Shown here piece after piece: positions 57,721 through 64,000 of a stretch of DNA of 64,000 nucleotides. Position 1 is the stretch's first letter. The number at the start of each line of letters is the position of its first letter. A model generated the notes under the pieces. That model saw only the letters and a program-made list of their open reading frames with translations, was not told where the DNA came from and made no database searches. The DNA lies in NCBI RefSeq assembly GCF_014205165.1, contig NZ_JACHMZ010000001.1, forward strand, positions 7,236,501-7,300,500, written 5' to 3'. Source of the stretch: Micromonospora carbonacea (GTDB lineage: Bacteria > Actinomycetota > Actinomycetes > Mycobacteriales > Micromonosporaceae). A program made the position numbers and the translations under genes.

Positions 57721-58893
57721 ATGAGTGACGCGGTCATCGTCGGTGCGGTGCGCACCCCGGTCGGGCGGCGCGCGGGCAGCCTCGCCGCCGTGCACCCGGT
57801 CGACCTCTCGGCGCACGTGCTGCGCGCCCTCGCCGAGCGCACCGGGATCGACCCCGGGCAGGTCGACGACGTGATCTGGGGCTGCGTGTCCCAGGTCGGC
57901 GAGCAGTCGTGGAACGTCGCCCGCAACGCCGTCCTCGCCGCCGGCTGGCCCGAGTCGGTGCCCGGCACCACCCTGGACCGGCAGTGCGGCTCCAGCCAGC
58001 AGGCCCTGCACTTCGCCGCCGCCACCGTCCTGTCCGGGCAGGCCGACCTGGTCGTCGCGGGCGGCGTCGAGTCGATGACCCGGGTGCCGATGGGCTCCAG
58101 CGTCGGCGGCGGCATGCCGTTCAGCGCCCAGGTCCGCGACCGCTACCGGGGCGTCGAGGGCTTCGCCGACGACGAGCCGCTGCCGTTCAACCAGGGCGTC
58201 GGCGCGGAGCTGATGGCCGCCCGCTGGCACTTCTCCCGGGCCCAGCTCGACGAGTTCGCCCTCGCCAGCCACGTCAAGGCCGCCGCCGCCCAGGACGCCG
58301 GGGCGTTCGACCCGGAGCTGGCCCCGGTGGCGCTGGCCGACGGCGGCAAGTTCGCCGCCGACGAGGGCATCCGGCAGGACACCTCGCTGGCGAAGCTGGG
58401 CGGGCTGAAGACCCCCTTCCGTGCCGACGGCGTCGTCACCGCCGGGTCCGCGTCCCAGATCTCCGACGGCGCCGCCGCGCTCGCCGTCACCACCTCCGAG
58501 TGGGCCAGCCGGCACGGCCTGCGCCCGCTGGCCCGGGTGCACACCGCCGTGGTCGCCGCCGACGACCCGGTCGCCATGCTCACCGCGCCGATCCCGGCCA
58601 CCGCGAAGGCCCTGCGCCGCGCGGGGCTGGGCATCGAGGAGATCGGGGTGTACGAGGTGAACGAGGCGTTCGCCCCGGTGCCGCTGGCCTGGCTCGCCGA
58701 GACGGAGGCGGACCCGGAGCGGCTGAACCCGCGCGGCGGCGCGATCGCCCTGGGGCACCCGCTCGGCGCGTCCGGGGCCCGGATCATGACCACGATGCTC
58801 CAGCACATGCGCGACAACGGCATCCGCTACGGCCTCCAGACCATGTGCGAGGGCGGCGGCATGGCCAACGCCACCATCGTCGAGCTGCTCTGA
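57721..58893 (+). CDS. Thiolase (acetyl-CoA acyltransferase)
   Basis: 390 residues. Nucleophile Cys in 'LDRQCGSSQQALHFAAATV', 'GGVESMTRVPMGS', His in 'NPRGGAIALGHPLGASGAR' and the second Cys in 'LQTMCEGGGMANATIVELL'. Form and spacing fit the degradative FadA-like class in beta-oxidation. It stands alone, so its pathway partners are elsewhere. Confidence 0.95.
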   Translation: MSDAVIVGAVRTPVGRRAGSLAAVHPVDLSAHVLRALAERTGIDPGQVDDVIWGCVSQVGEQSWNVARNAVLAAGWPESVPGTTLDRQCGSSQQALHFAAATVLSGQADLVVAGGVESMTRVPMGSSVGGGMPFSAQVRDRYRGVEGFADDEPLPFNQGVGAELMAARWHFSRAQLDEFALASHVKAAAAQDAGAFDPELAPVALADGGKFAADEGIRQDTSLAKLGGLKTPFRADGVVTAGSASQISDGAAALAVTTSEWASRHGLRPLARVHTAVVAADDPVAMLTAPIPATAKALRRAGLGIEEIGVYEVNEAFAPVPLAWLAETEADPERLNPRGGAIALGHPLGASGARIMTTMLQHMRDNGIRYGLQTMCEGGGMANATIVELL

Positions 58894-58923
58894 GCCGGCG
58901 GGCGGGGAAAACCCCTCGCCGGC
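58894..58923 (+). terminator. Hairpin terminator after thiolase gene
   Basis: GCCGGCG...GGGG-AAAA-CCCC...CGCCGGC directly after the stop codon. Confidence 0.75.
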
Positions 58924-58951
58924 GGGCACGCCGCTGCCTACCCTGCCCACC

Positions 58952-59980
58952 GTGACCAACGCACCGTCCGCCGACGCACGGACCCCGTCCGCCGACGCAC
59001 CGCCGCCGCCCACCGACTGGGCCGACCCGCGCTGGCAGGCCCGCGCCCACGGCTGGGTCGCCGGGCAGCTCGACCGGTCCGGCCGCCGGATCACCGGGCC
59101 GGTGGAACCCCGGGTCCGGCCCTGGTCGCTGGTGTGGCGGGTGCCCACCGACGCCGGCCCGTACTGGTTCAAGGCCAACAACGCCGGCACCCGCTTCGAG
59201 GCCGGGCTGCTCGGCGCGCTGGCCCGGATCGCCCCCGGCCAGGTGCCCGACCCGGTGGCGGTCGACGCCGACCGGGGCTGGTCGCTGCTGCCCGACGGCG
59301 GCGAGACCCTGCGCGACGCGCTCGCCCGGCGCCGCGACCCGGCCGTCTGGGAACGCGTCCTGCCCCGGTACGCGGCGCTCCAGCGCGCCGCCGCGCCCCG
59401 GGCCGGCGAGCTGCTGGCCCTCGGGGTGCCGGACCACCGCCCCGGGGCGCTGCCCGCCCTCCTCGCCGGGCTGCTCGACGACTCCGACGCCCTGCTCGTC
59501 GGCGCGGCGGGCGGCCTCACCACCGAGACGTCGGCGCGGCTGCGGGCGTTCCTGCCCGAGTACGCCGAGCGCTGCCGCCGGCTCGCCGCGTTCGGGGTGC
59601 CCGACAGCGTGCAGCACGACGACCTGCACGACGGCAACGTCTTCGCCGCCGACCACCGCTTCTTCGACTGGGGGGACGCCTCCGTCGCCCACCCGTTCGG
59701 GACGCTGCTGGTGACGCTGAACTCGGTGGCGCACTCCTTCGAGCTGCCCGACGGCGACCCGGTGCTGGTGCGGCTGCGCGACGCGTACCTCGAACCGTGG
59801 ACCGACCGGCACGACCGGGCCGACCTGCGGGAGGCGGCCGGCCTCGCGGTCACGGTGACCAAGGTCAGCCGGGCGCTGTCCTGGCGGCGCGCGCTGAGCA
59901 CGCCGGACCCGACCCGCGCCGAGTACGCCGAGGCGGTCCCCGGCTGGCTCGCCGAGCTGTTCGAACCCGACCGCCTCTGA
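58952..59980 (+). CDS. APH-family phosphotransferase
   Basis: 342 residues, GTG start. ATP-binding N-lobe ('WRVPTDAGPYWFKANN'), catalytic loop 'VQHDDLHDGNVFA' and metal Asp in 'RFFDWGDASVAHP'. The frame and size fit the macrolide/aminoglycoside kinase superfamily. True substrate unknown; family membership alone does not imply drug resistance. Repeat element copy 3 follows. Confidence 0.85.
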   Translation: MTNAPSADARTPSADAPPPPTDWADPRWQARAHGWVAGQLDRSGRRITGPVEPRVRPWSLVWRVPTDAGPYWFKANNAGTRFEAGLLGALARIAPGQVPDPVAVDADRGWSLLPDGGETLRDALARRRDPAVWERVLPRYAALQRAAAPRAGELLALGVPDHRPGALPALLAGLLDDSDALLVGAAGGLTTETSARLRAFLPEYAERCRRLAAFGVPDSVQHDDLHDGNVFAADHRFFDWGDASVAHPFGTLLVTLNSVAHSFELPDGDPVLVRLRDAYLEPWTDRHDRADLREAAGLAVTVTKVSRALSWRRALSTPDPTRAEYAEAVPGWLAELFEPDRL

Positions 59981-59998
59981 CCCCGCCGCCGATGGATT

Positions 59999-60052
59999 GT
60001 AAGAAGGGGACCCTTCTCTACCGTATGCGTTAACAAGGGGCCCCTCCTTGCG
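59999..60052. repeat. GTTAACGC double-hairpin element, copy 3
   Basis: AAGAAGGGGACCCTTCT... and ...AAGGGGCCCCTCCTT around the core GCGTTAACAAGG. It is more diverged than copies 1 and 2. Located after the phosphotransferase stop. Confidence 0.75.
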
Positions 60053-60116
60053 CGTGGAAGTTCCGTAGATTGGCGGTTGCCCATATCAGGCGCGGGGCGG
60101 GCTCGTTGGGCACGTC

Positions 60117-60626
60117 ATGGACGTCTTCTCCCGCACGTTCCTTCCGGCCGCCGCCGAGACCGGGCTGGCCGTGCAGGCCGTCAGCCGGCACGTGCCGGTC
60201 TTCCGCCGCTGCGTCGGCGCCGGCGACGCCAGCGTCCTGGTCGCCCGGTGCGGCCGACCCGACCGGGCGGCCGGCGAATACCTGCTGCTGCTCACCCACC
60301 GCCGGCTCGTGGTCACCCGGCAGACCCGGGTGCTGCACCGGCTCCGCCTGCATCTCAACGCCGAGCTGGGCGAGCTGAGCGACGTCACCTGGAGCGCCGA
60401 CCCGCGTCAGCCGGCGGTCGAGCTGGCCGCCACGGCCATCGACGGCGTGCGGGAACGGTTCGTCATCCGCGTCCAGCACCCGAGGCAGGTGTGGCAGCTC
60501 GACGCGCTGCTGCACCACGCGTTCAGCACCCGGCTACGCAGCTCGCGGGAGCGGGTGGTGGCCGCCATCGGCGACGCGCCGACCGCCGCCCGGGGCGCCG
60601 CGTTCCGGCCCGTCGTGGTGCACTGA
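60117..60626 (+). CDS. Hypothetical protein
   Basis: 169 residues, ATG start. Beta-rich middle part ('GEYLLLLTHRRLVVTRQTRV', 'LGELSDVTWSADPRQPAVEL') suggests a PH-like fold, followed by a helical C-terminus. No motif was recognised. It ends 7 bp before the repeat upstream of the two-component genes. Confidence 0.55.
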   Translation: MDVFSRTFLPAAAETGLAVQAVSRHVPVFRRCVGAGDASVLVARCGRPDRAAGEYLLLLTHRRLVVTRQTRVLHRLRLHLNAELGELSDVTWSADPRQPAVELAATAIDGVRERFVIRVQHPRQVWQLDALLHHAFSTRLRSSRERVVAAIGDAPTAARGAAFRPVVVH

Positions 60627-60633
60627 TCGGTTC

Positions 60634-60650
60634 CTTACCTGATCCGAACA
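60634..60650 (+). promoter_or_regulatory. Regulator-binding repeat, copy 1
   Basis: CTTACCTGATCCGAACA, 16 of 17 identical to the site at 62837. It lies 45 bp upstream of the response-regulator start, so it is a candidate autoregulatory site. Confidence 0.55.
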
Positions 60651-60695
60651 TGTCCTGACGCGCCCCGTCGGGCGGTGGTCGGCAATCATGGTCCG

Positions 60696-61391
60696 GTGAC
60701 CGTCGACGCACCGCAGCGCGGGCTGGTCCTCGTCGTCGAGGACGAGCCGGCGATCGCCGAGCTGGTCCGGCTCTACCTGACGCGGGACGGCTTCGGCGTA
60801 CACCTGGAACGCGACGGCGCGGCGGGGCTCTCCGCCGCCCGCCGGCTGCGCCCGGTCGCCTGTGTCCTGGACATCGCCCTGCCCGGGCTCGCCGGCACCG
60901 AGATCTGCCGGCGGCTGCGCGAGGCCGGCGACTGGACGCCGGTGCTCTTCCTCACCGCGCGCGACGACGAGGTGGACCGGATCATCGGCCTGGAGCTGGG
61001 CGCGGACGACTACGTGACGAAGCCGTTCAGCCCGCGCGAGCTGGTGGCCCGGGTGCGGGCGGTGCTGCGCCGCACGGCGGGCGTGCCGGAGGGCGTCGAG
61101 CGGCCCCGGACGGTCGGCCCGGTCACCCTCGACCCGACCCGCCGCACGGTGACCGTGTCCGGCGCGCCGGTGCAGCTCACCTCCACCGAGTTCGACCTGC
61201 TCGCGCACCTGATGGCCCGCCCCGGCCGGGTCTTCACCCGCGAGGAGCTGCTGGCCGGAGTCTGGGGCTACGCGGCCCACTCCGGCACCCGCACCGTCGA
61301 CGTGCACGTGGCGCAGGTCCGGGCCAAGCTGGGCGGGGCGGCCGGGGTGATCCGCACCCACCGGGGCGTCGGGTACGCCGCCGATGGCTGA
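60696..61391 (+). CDS. OmpR-family response regulator
   Basis: 231 residues from the GTG at 60696 (an in-frame ATG at 60675 would precede it). Receiver domain with 'VVEDEPAIAELVRLYLTRDG', phospho-acceptor Asp59 ('ACVLDIALPGL') and Lys in 'YVTKPFSPREL'. Winged-helix effector with 'LTSTEFDLLAHLMARPGRVF' and 'RTVDVHVAQVRAKLGG', 'RGVGYAA'. It overlaps the kinase gene by 8 bp. Confidence 0.95.
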   Translation: MTVDAPQRGLVLVVEDEPAIAELVRLYLTRDGFGVHLERDGAAGLSAARRLRPVACVLDIALPGLAGTEICRRLREAGDWTPVLFLTARDDEVDRIIGLELGADDYVTKPFSPRELVARVRAVLRRTAGVPEGVERPRTVGPVTLDPTRRTVTVSGAPVQLTSTEFDLLAHLMARPGRVFTREELLAGVWGYAAHSGTRTVDVHVAQVRAKLGGAAGVIRTHRGVGYAADG

Positions 61392-62862
61392 CCGACCGGC
61401 GACGCCGGGGGAGTCCGTGCCGGCCCAGCCCACCGTCGCGCTGCCGGTGATCGGCCCGCGCCCGGCCGGCCCGCGCCGGCGTCGCCCCGGGCGTACCCTC
61501 ACGGCCCGCGCGGTGTTCGTCACCTGCGCGGTCGCCCTCGTCTCGGTGCTGGTCACCGCGCTCGTCGCCGTCCCGCTGGCGGTGCGCGGTCAGGAGCGAC
61601 GCGACCAGGAGGCGCTCGCGGCGCAGGCGAGGCTCGCCGCCGACGTGCTGCGGGTGCGGGCCCCGAGGCAGCGGGACGCGGCGGGCGAACGGTTGATCCG
61701 CCAACTCCAGGACCAGGACATCGACGTGTACGTGATCCGCGCTGGCGCGGTCGACCACGCCGGCCTGCCCCGGCAGGTCGTCAACCGGGTCGCCGCCGGC
61801 AACGGTGTCTCCGGCCGGCGGTTGGTCTCCGGCGAGCGCGCCCTGGTCGAGGGGCGACCGCTGGCCGGCGGGGACGGCGTGGTGCTGACCCGGCCCGCCA
61901 CCCCCGGCCTGTGGGGGCGGGTCGTCCGGGGCCTCTGGCTGCCGCTGCTCGCCGGCCTGGCCGCCGGCCTGGCGGCCGGGATGCTGCTGGCCCGCCGGCT
62001 GGCCCGGCCGATCCGCGTCGCCGCGACCGCCGCCGCCCGGCTCAGCGCCGGTGACCGGGCCGTCCGGGTGCCGGTCGAGCCGCCCGACGAGGTCGCCGAG
62101 CTGGCCCTGGCCCTGAACGGGCTCGCCGCCGCGCTGGCCACCAGCGAGGACCGGCAGCGGGAGTTCCTGCTCTCCGTCTCCCACGAGCTGCGCACCCCGC
62201 TCACCGCCATCCGCGGCTACGCCGAGGCGCTGGCCGACGGGGTGATCGACGCGGACGACACGCCGCGCACCGGGCGCACCATGCTGGCCGAGGCCGAGCA
62301 CCTGGACCGGCTGGTCCGTGACCTGCTCGCGTTGGCCCGGCTGGAGGCCGCCGACTTCCCCCTCGAACCGGTGCCGGTCGACCTGGCCCGGCTGGCCGCC
62401 GACGCGGAACACACCTGGGCCGACCGCTGCGCCGCCGTGGGGGTGACGTTCCGCCTGGAGATCCCCGACGGCGTGGTGCCCGCGTACACCGACCCGGGGC
62501 GCATCCGGCAGGTGGTCGACGGGCTGCTGGAGAACGCGCTGCGGGTCGTGCCCCCGGGCGCGCCGGTGGTGCTCGCGGCCCGGCCCGCCGGGGCCGACCC
62601 GGCGGCCGGCGGGATCCTGGAGGTGCGCGACGGCGGCCCCGGCTTCACCGACGATGACCTCGCGGTGGCGTTCGACCGGGGCGCGCTGCACGCGCGCTAC
62701 CGGGGGGTGCGCAAGGTCGGCAGCGGCCTCGGGCTGGCGCTCGCCGCCGGGCTGGTCCGCCGGCTCGGCGGCGAGATCGCCGCCGGTCACGCCGCCGAGG
62801 GCGGGGCGGCGTTCACCGTGCGGCTGCCGGCCGGCCCTTACCTGACCCGAACACCGCGCTGA
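61384..62862 (+). CDS. Sensor histidine kinase (HAMP-HisKA)
   Basis: 492 residues. Two membrane helices (~45-68, ~182-203) bound a short extracellular sensor. HAMP follows ('RRLARPIRVAATAAARLSAG'). The phospho-acceptor is His267 ('SVSHELRTPLTAIRGYAE'). ATPase has 'GLLENALRVVP', 'RDGGPGF' and 'GSGLGLALAAGLV'. Its final codons ('YLTRTPR') overlap the second copy of the repeat, which also lies upstream of the lipoprotein gene. Signal unknown. Confidence 0.95.
   Translation: MADRPATPGESVPAQPTVALPVIGPRPAGPRRRRPGRTLTARAVFVTCAVALVSVLVTALVAVPLAVRGQERRDQEALAAQARLAADVLRVRAPRQRDAAGERLIRQLQDQDIDVYVIRAGAVDHAGLPRQVVNRVAAGNGVSGRRLVSGERALVEGRPLAGGDGVVLTRPATPGLWGRVVRGLWLPLLAGLAAGLAAGMLLARRLARPIRVAATAAARLSAGDRAVRVPVEPPDEVAELALALNGLAAALATSEDRQREFLLSVSHELRTPLTAIRGYAEALADGVIDADDTPRTGRTMLAEAEHLDRLVRDLLALARLEAADFPLEPVPVDLARLAADAEHTWADRCAAVGVTFRLEIPDGVVPAYTDPGRIRQVVDGLLENALRVVPPGAPVVLAARPAGADPAAGGILEVRDGGPGFTDDDLAVAFDRGALHARYRGVRKVGSGLGLALAAGLVRRLGGEIAAGHAAEGGAAFTVRLPAGPYLTRTPR
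62837..62853 (+). promoter_or_regulatory. Regulator-binding repeat, copy 2
   Basis: CTTACCTGACCCGAACA, inside the last codons of the kinase gene and 65 bp before the lipoprotein start. Match to 60634-60650 is 16 of 17. Confidence 0.5.
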
Positions 62863-62918
62863 CGCCCCCTGAGCACCGGGGCGGGACGCTGGGGCCCTCA
62901 CTGACGAGAGGGAGACCC

Positions 62919-63536
62919 ATGGCACGTCACGGATTCGCGGTCGCCGCCACCTCGCTGCTCGCGGCGGTCGCCCTGGGCGTCACCGGCTGCGGGCCGGCGC
63001 AGGTGGCGCAGGACGCCTCCGGGGAGGTCGCGGTCGACGTGTCCGCCGCGCTGGGCGCGGAGGGGCAGGCGCTCGCCGCGCTGGGCTTCGACCCGGGCGA
63101 CCTCGACCTGATGGCCGCCCCGGCCCCGGCCGGCGCGGACCCGACCCAGTCGGGTTCGCCCGCGCCGGCCAGCGGCGAGCCCGGCGCGAAGGAGCGGCGG
63201 GGCGAGCGGGCGCAGGAGTGGCGCAAGCGCCGGCAGGCGCGGGTGCTGCTGCGGAAGAAGAACACCCTGCACGGCGAGGTCGTGGTGGGCACGAAGGACG
63301 GCGGCACGAGGACCGTCGCCGTGCAGCGCGGCGAGGTCACCGCGATCGACGGCGACTCGATGACCGTGAAGTCCACCGACGGGTTCACGATGACGTGGAC
63401 CTTCGGCGACGACCTGCGGGTGGTCGAGCGGCGCAAGACGATCCAGCCCGAGGCGGTGCGGGTCGGCGCGACGGTCGGCGTGGCCGGCGCGAAGGACGGC
63501 GACGCCGCCAAGGCCCGGCTCGTCCTGCTCAAGTGA
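62919..63536 (+). CDS. Lipoprotein, probable target of the two-component system
   Basis: 205 residues, ATG behind GAGAGGGAGAC. Signal peptide with lipobox 'LGVTGC'. Then a low-complexity Ala/Pro spacer, a very basic segment ('KERRGERAQEWRKRRQARVL'), and a beta-rich C-terminal domain resembling DUF5666-type repeats ('HGEVVVGTKDGGTRTVAVQR', 'DSMTVKSTDGFTMTWTF'). The repeat that precedes the regulator gene is also upstream here. Confidence 0.75.
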   Translation: MARHGFAVAATSLLAAVALGVTGCGPAQVAQDASGEVAVDVSAALGAEGQALAALGFDPGDLDLMAAPAPAGADPTQSGSPAPASGEPGAKERRGERAQEWRKRRQARVLLRKKNTLHGEVVVGTKDGGTRTVAVQRGEVTAIDGDSMTVKSTDGFTMTWTFGDDLRVVERRKTIQPEAVRVGATVGVAGAKDGDAAKARLVLLK

Positions 63537-63538
63537 GC

Positions 63539-63590
63539 AAGCAGGGGCCCCCTGTTAACGCATTCTGTTGCACAGGGGGCCCCTGCTAAC
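63539..63590. repeat. GTTAACGC double-hairpin element, copy 4
   Basis: GCAGGGGCCCCCTG, core GTTAACGCATTCTGTTG, CAGGGGGCCCCTGC, between the convergent lipoprotein and right-edge genes. Both arms are perfect hairpins. Confidence 0.8.
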
Positions 63591-63601
63591 AACCCGCCGC
63601 G

Positions 63602-64000
63602 TCAGCCGGGCGGCGGCAGGGCGTACCCGACGTAGCCCCGCCAGAGCAGCGTCCAGCCGGCGGGCACCAGGTCGGCGCAGACCTTCCGGGTGCCGGTGCA
63701 GACGATCGCGTCCGTCGAGCCCGGGTCGGCCGGCGGCCGGTCCGGCAGCACCGACTGGAGCGCCACCAGCTCGGGCGGCCGGCCGTCGGCGTCGCGCAGC
63801 AGGAGCCACCACGGGTACTCCCAGTTGTCGTTCTGCTGCACCAGCCCGATCCGCCGCGCGCCGCTGGCTTGGACCGCGTCGGCCGCCGCCCGGAACTCGT
63901 CGGCCCACTGTGGCCGGCGCAGGAAGCGGGTGTCCCACTCCGAGGTGGTGAAGACCGAGCCGGCACCGACCAGCCGGCGCGGGAAGCCGTACGACAGGGC
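63602..64000 (-). CDS. C-terminal part of a membrane glycosyltransferase-like protein (5' end outside window)
   Basis: 133 codons visible, open to the right edge. 'SYGFPRRLVGAGSVFTTSEW', 'RIGLVQQNDNWEYPWWLLL', 'WRGYVGYALPPPG'. The periplasmic-looking tail and its Y-W-rich sequence resemble the ends of large GT39/ArnT-type membrane glycosyltransferases of actinomycetes. The assignment is weak because the catalytic part is not in the window. Confidence 0.4.
   Translation of the reverse strand, partial: ALSYGFPRRLVGAGSVFTTSEWDTRFLRRPQWADEFRAAADAVQASGARRIGLVQQNDNWEYPWWLLLRDADGRPPELVALQSVLPDRPPADPGSTDAIVCTGTRKVCADLVPAGWTLLWRGYVGYALPPPG

Noticed and set aside
58952..59980. Aminoglycoside-resistance gene
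   Set aside because: Only the kinase fold is visible. No specific resistance-enzyme signature or context was seen.
1..64000. tRNA or rRNA genes
   Set aside because: No T-loop/anticodon arrangement or rRNA-like conserved stretch was recognised by eye; a covariance search would be needed to exclude a missed tRNA.

Overview
The window is high-GC actinomycete DNA with many GTG starts, 1-4 bp stop/start overlaps, LytS/LytTR regulation, DUF5753/DUF397 pairs and a four-copy GTTAACGC intergenic element. Overall it looks like Micromonospora or a close relative. That placement is an inference from style and gene content, because no marker gene is present.

Layout. (1) 1-3553: a solute:sodium symporter (cut by the left edge) with a DUF485-type partner and a LytS/LytTR two-component system. 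A dense DnaA-box-like cluster lies between the regulator and the transporter genes. (2) 3597-11659: a polyprenyl-phosphate sugar-1-phosphate transferase, an Fpg/Nei glycosylase, a GT4 glycosyltransferase, an XRE regulator divergent from methionine aminopeptidase, and a cupin/SDR pair divergent from a TetR regulator. (3) 11660-18551: an accessory stretch with large palindromes, a small-ORF operon with an XRE-type regulator, a DUF5753/DUF397 pair, a frameshifted HTH gene, a membrane-protein gene split by an IS5-family element with a TCA target duplication, and a decayed DUF397 copy. (4) 18552-27714: a conflict-type module (divergent TPR gene; EACC1-like protein; CHAT-protease/STAND-NTPase; TPR partner). 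A second, eroded copy of the same module follows, in which the CHAT gene has shrunk to 57 codons while its TPR partner remains intact. A GH30-CBM2 gene sits between the copies. (5) 27851-32921: a PL3-type pectate lyase, a nucleotidyltransferase / glycerol-1-phosphate-dehydrogenase-like / CDP-alcohol phosphotransferase operon, and a NUDIX gene. (6) 33002-51731: an exopolysaccharide region with Wzx, Wzy, Wzz/BY-kinase-like protein, GT14, GT2, an Alg13/Alg14-like pair, three sulfotransferases, two GH26-like hydrolases and a CysQ-like phosphatase. (7) 51966-64000: mainly housekeeping genes (aminotransferase, CorA, cyclophilin, rhomboid, thiolase) and an OmpR-type two-component system with a shared repeat upstream of it and of a lipoprotein gene.

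How the genes work together. The most striking system is the duplicated CHAT/EACC1/TPR module. Its active copy has nearly identical 120-bp TPR units, and its decayed copy keeps an 11-bp stop/start overlap that couples a CHAT relic to the TPR gene. The exopolysaccharide region holds a Wzx/Wzy export set with several sulfotransferases and a PAP-recycling phosphatase, which together suggest a sulfated surface polymer. No rRNA, tRNA or CRISPR array was recognised.
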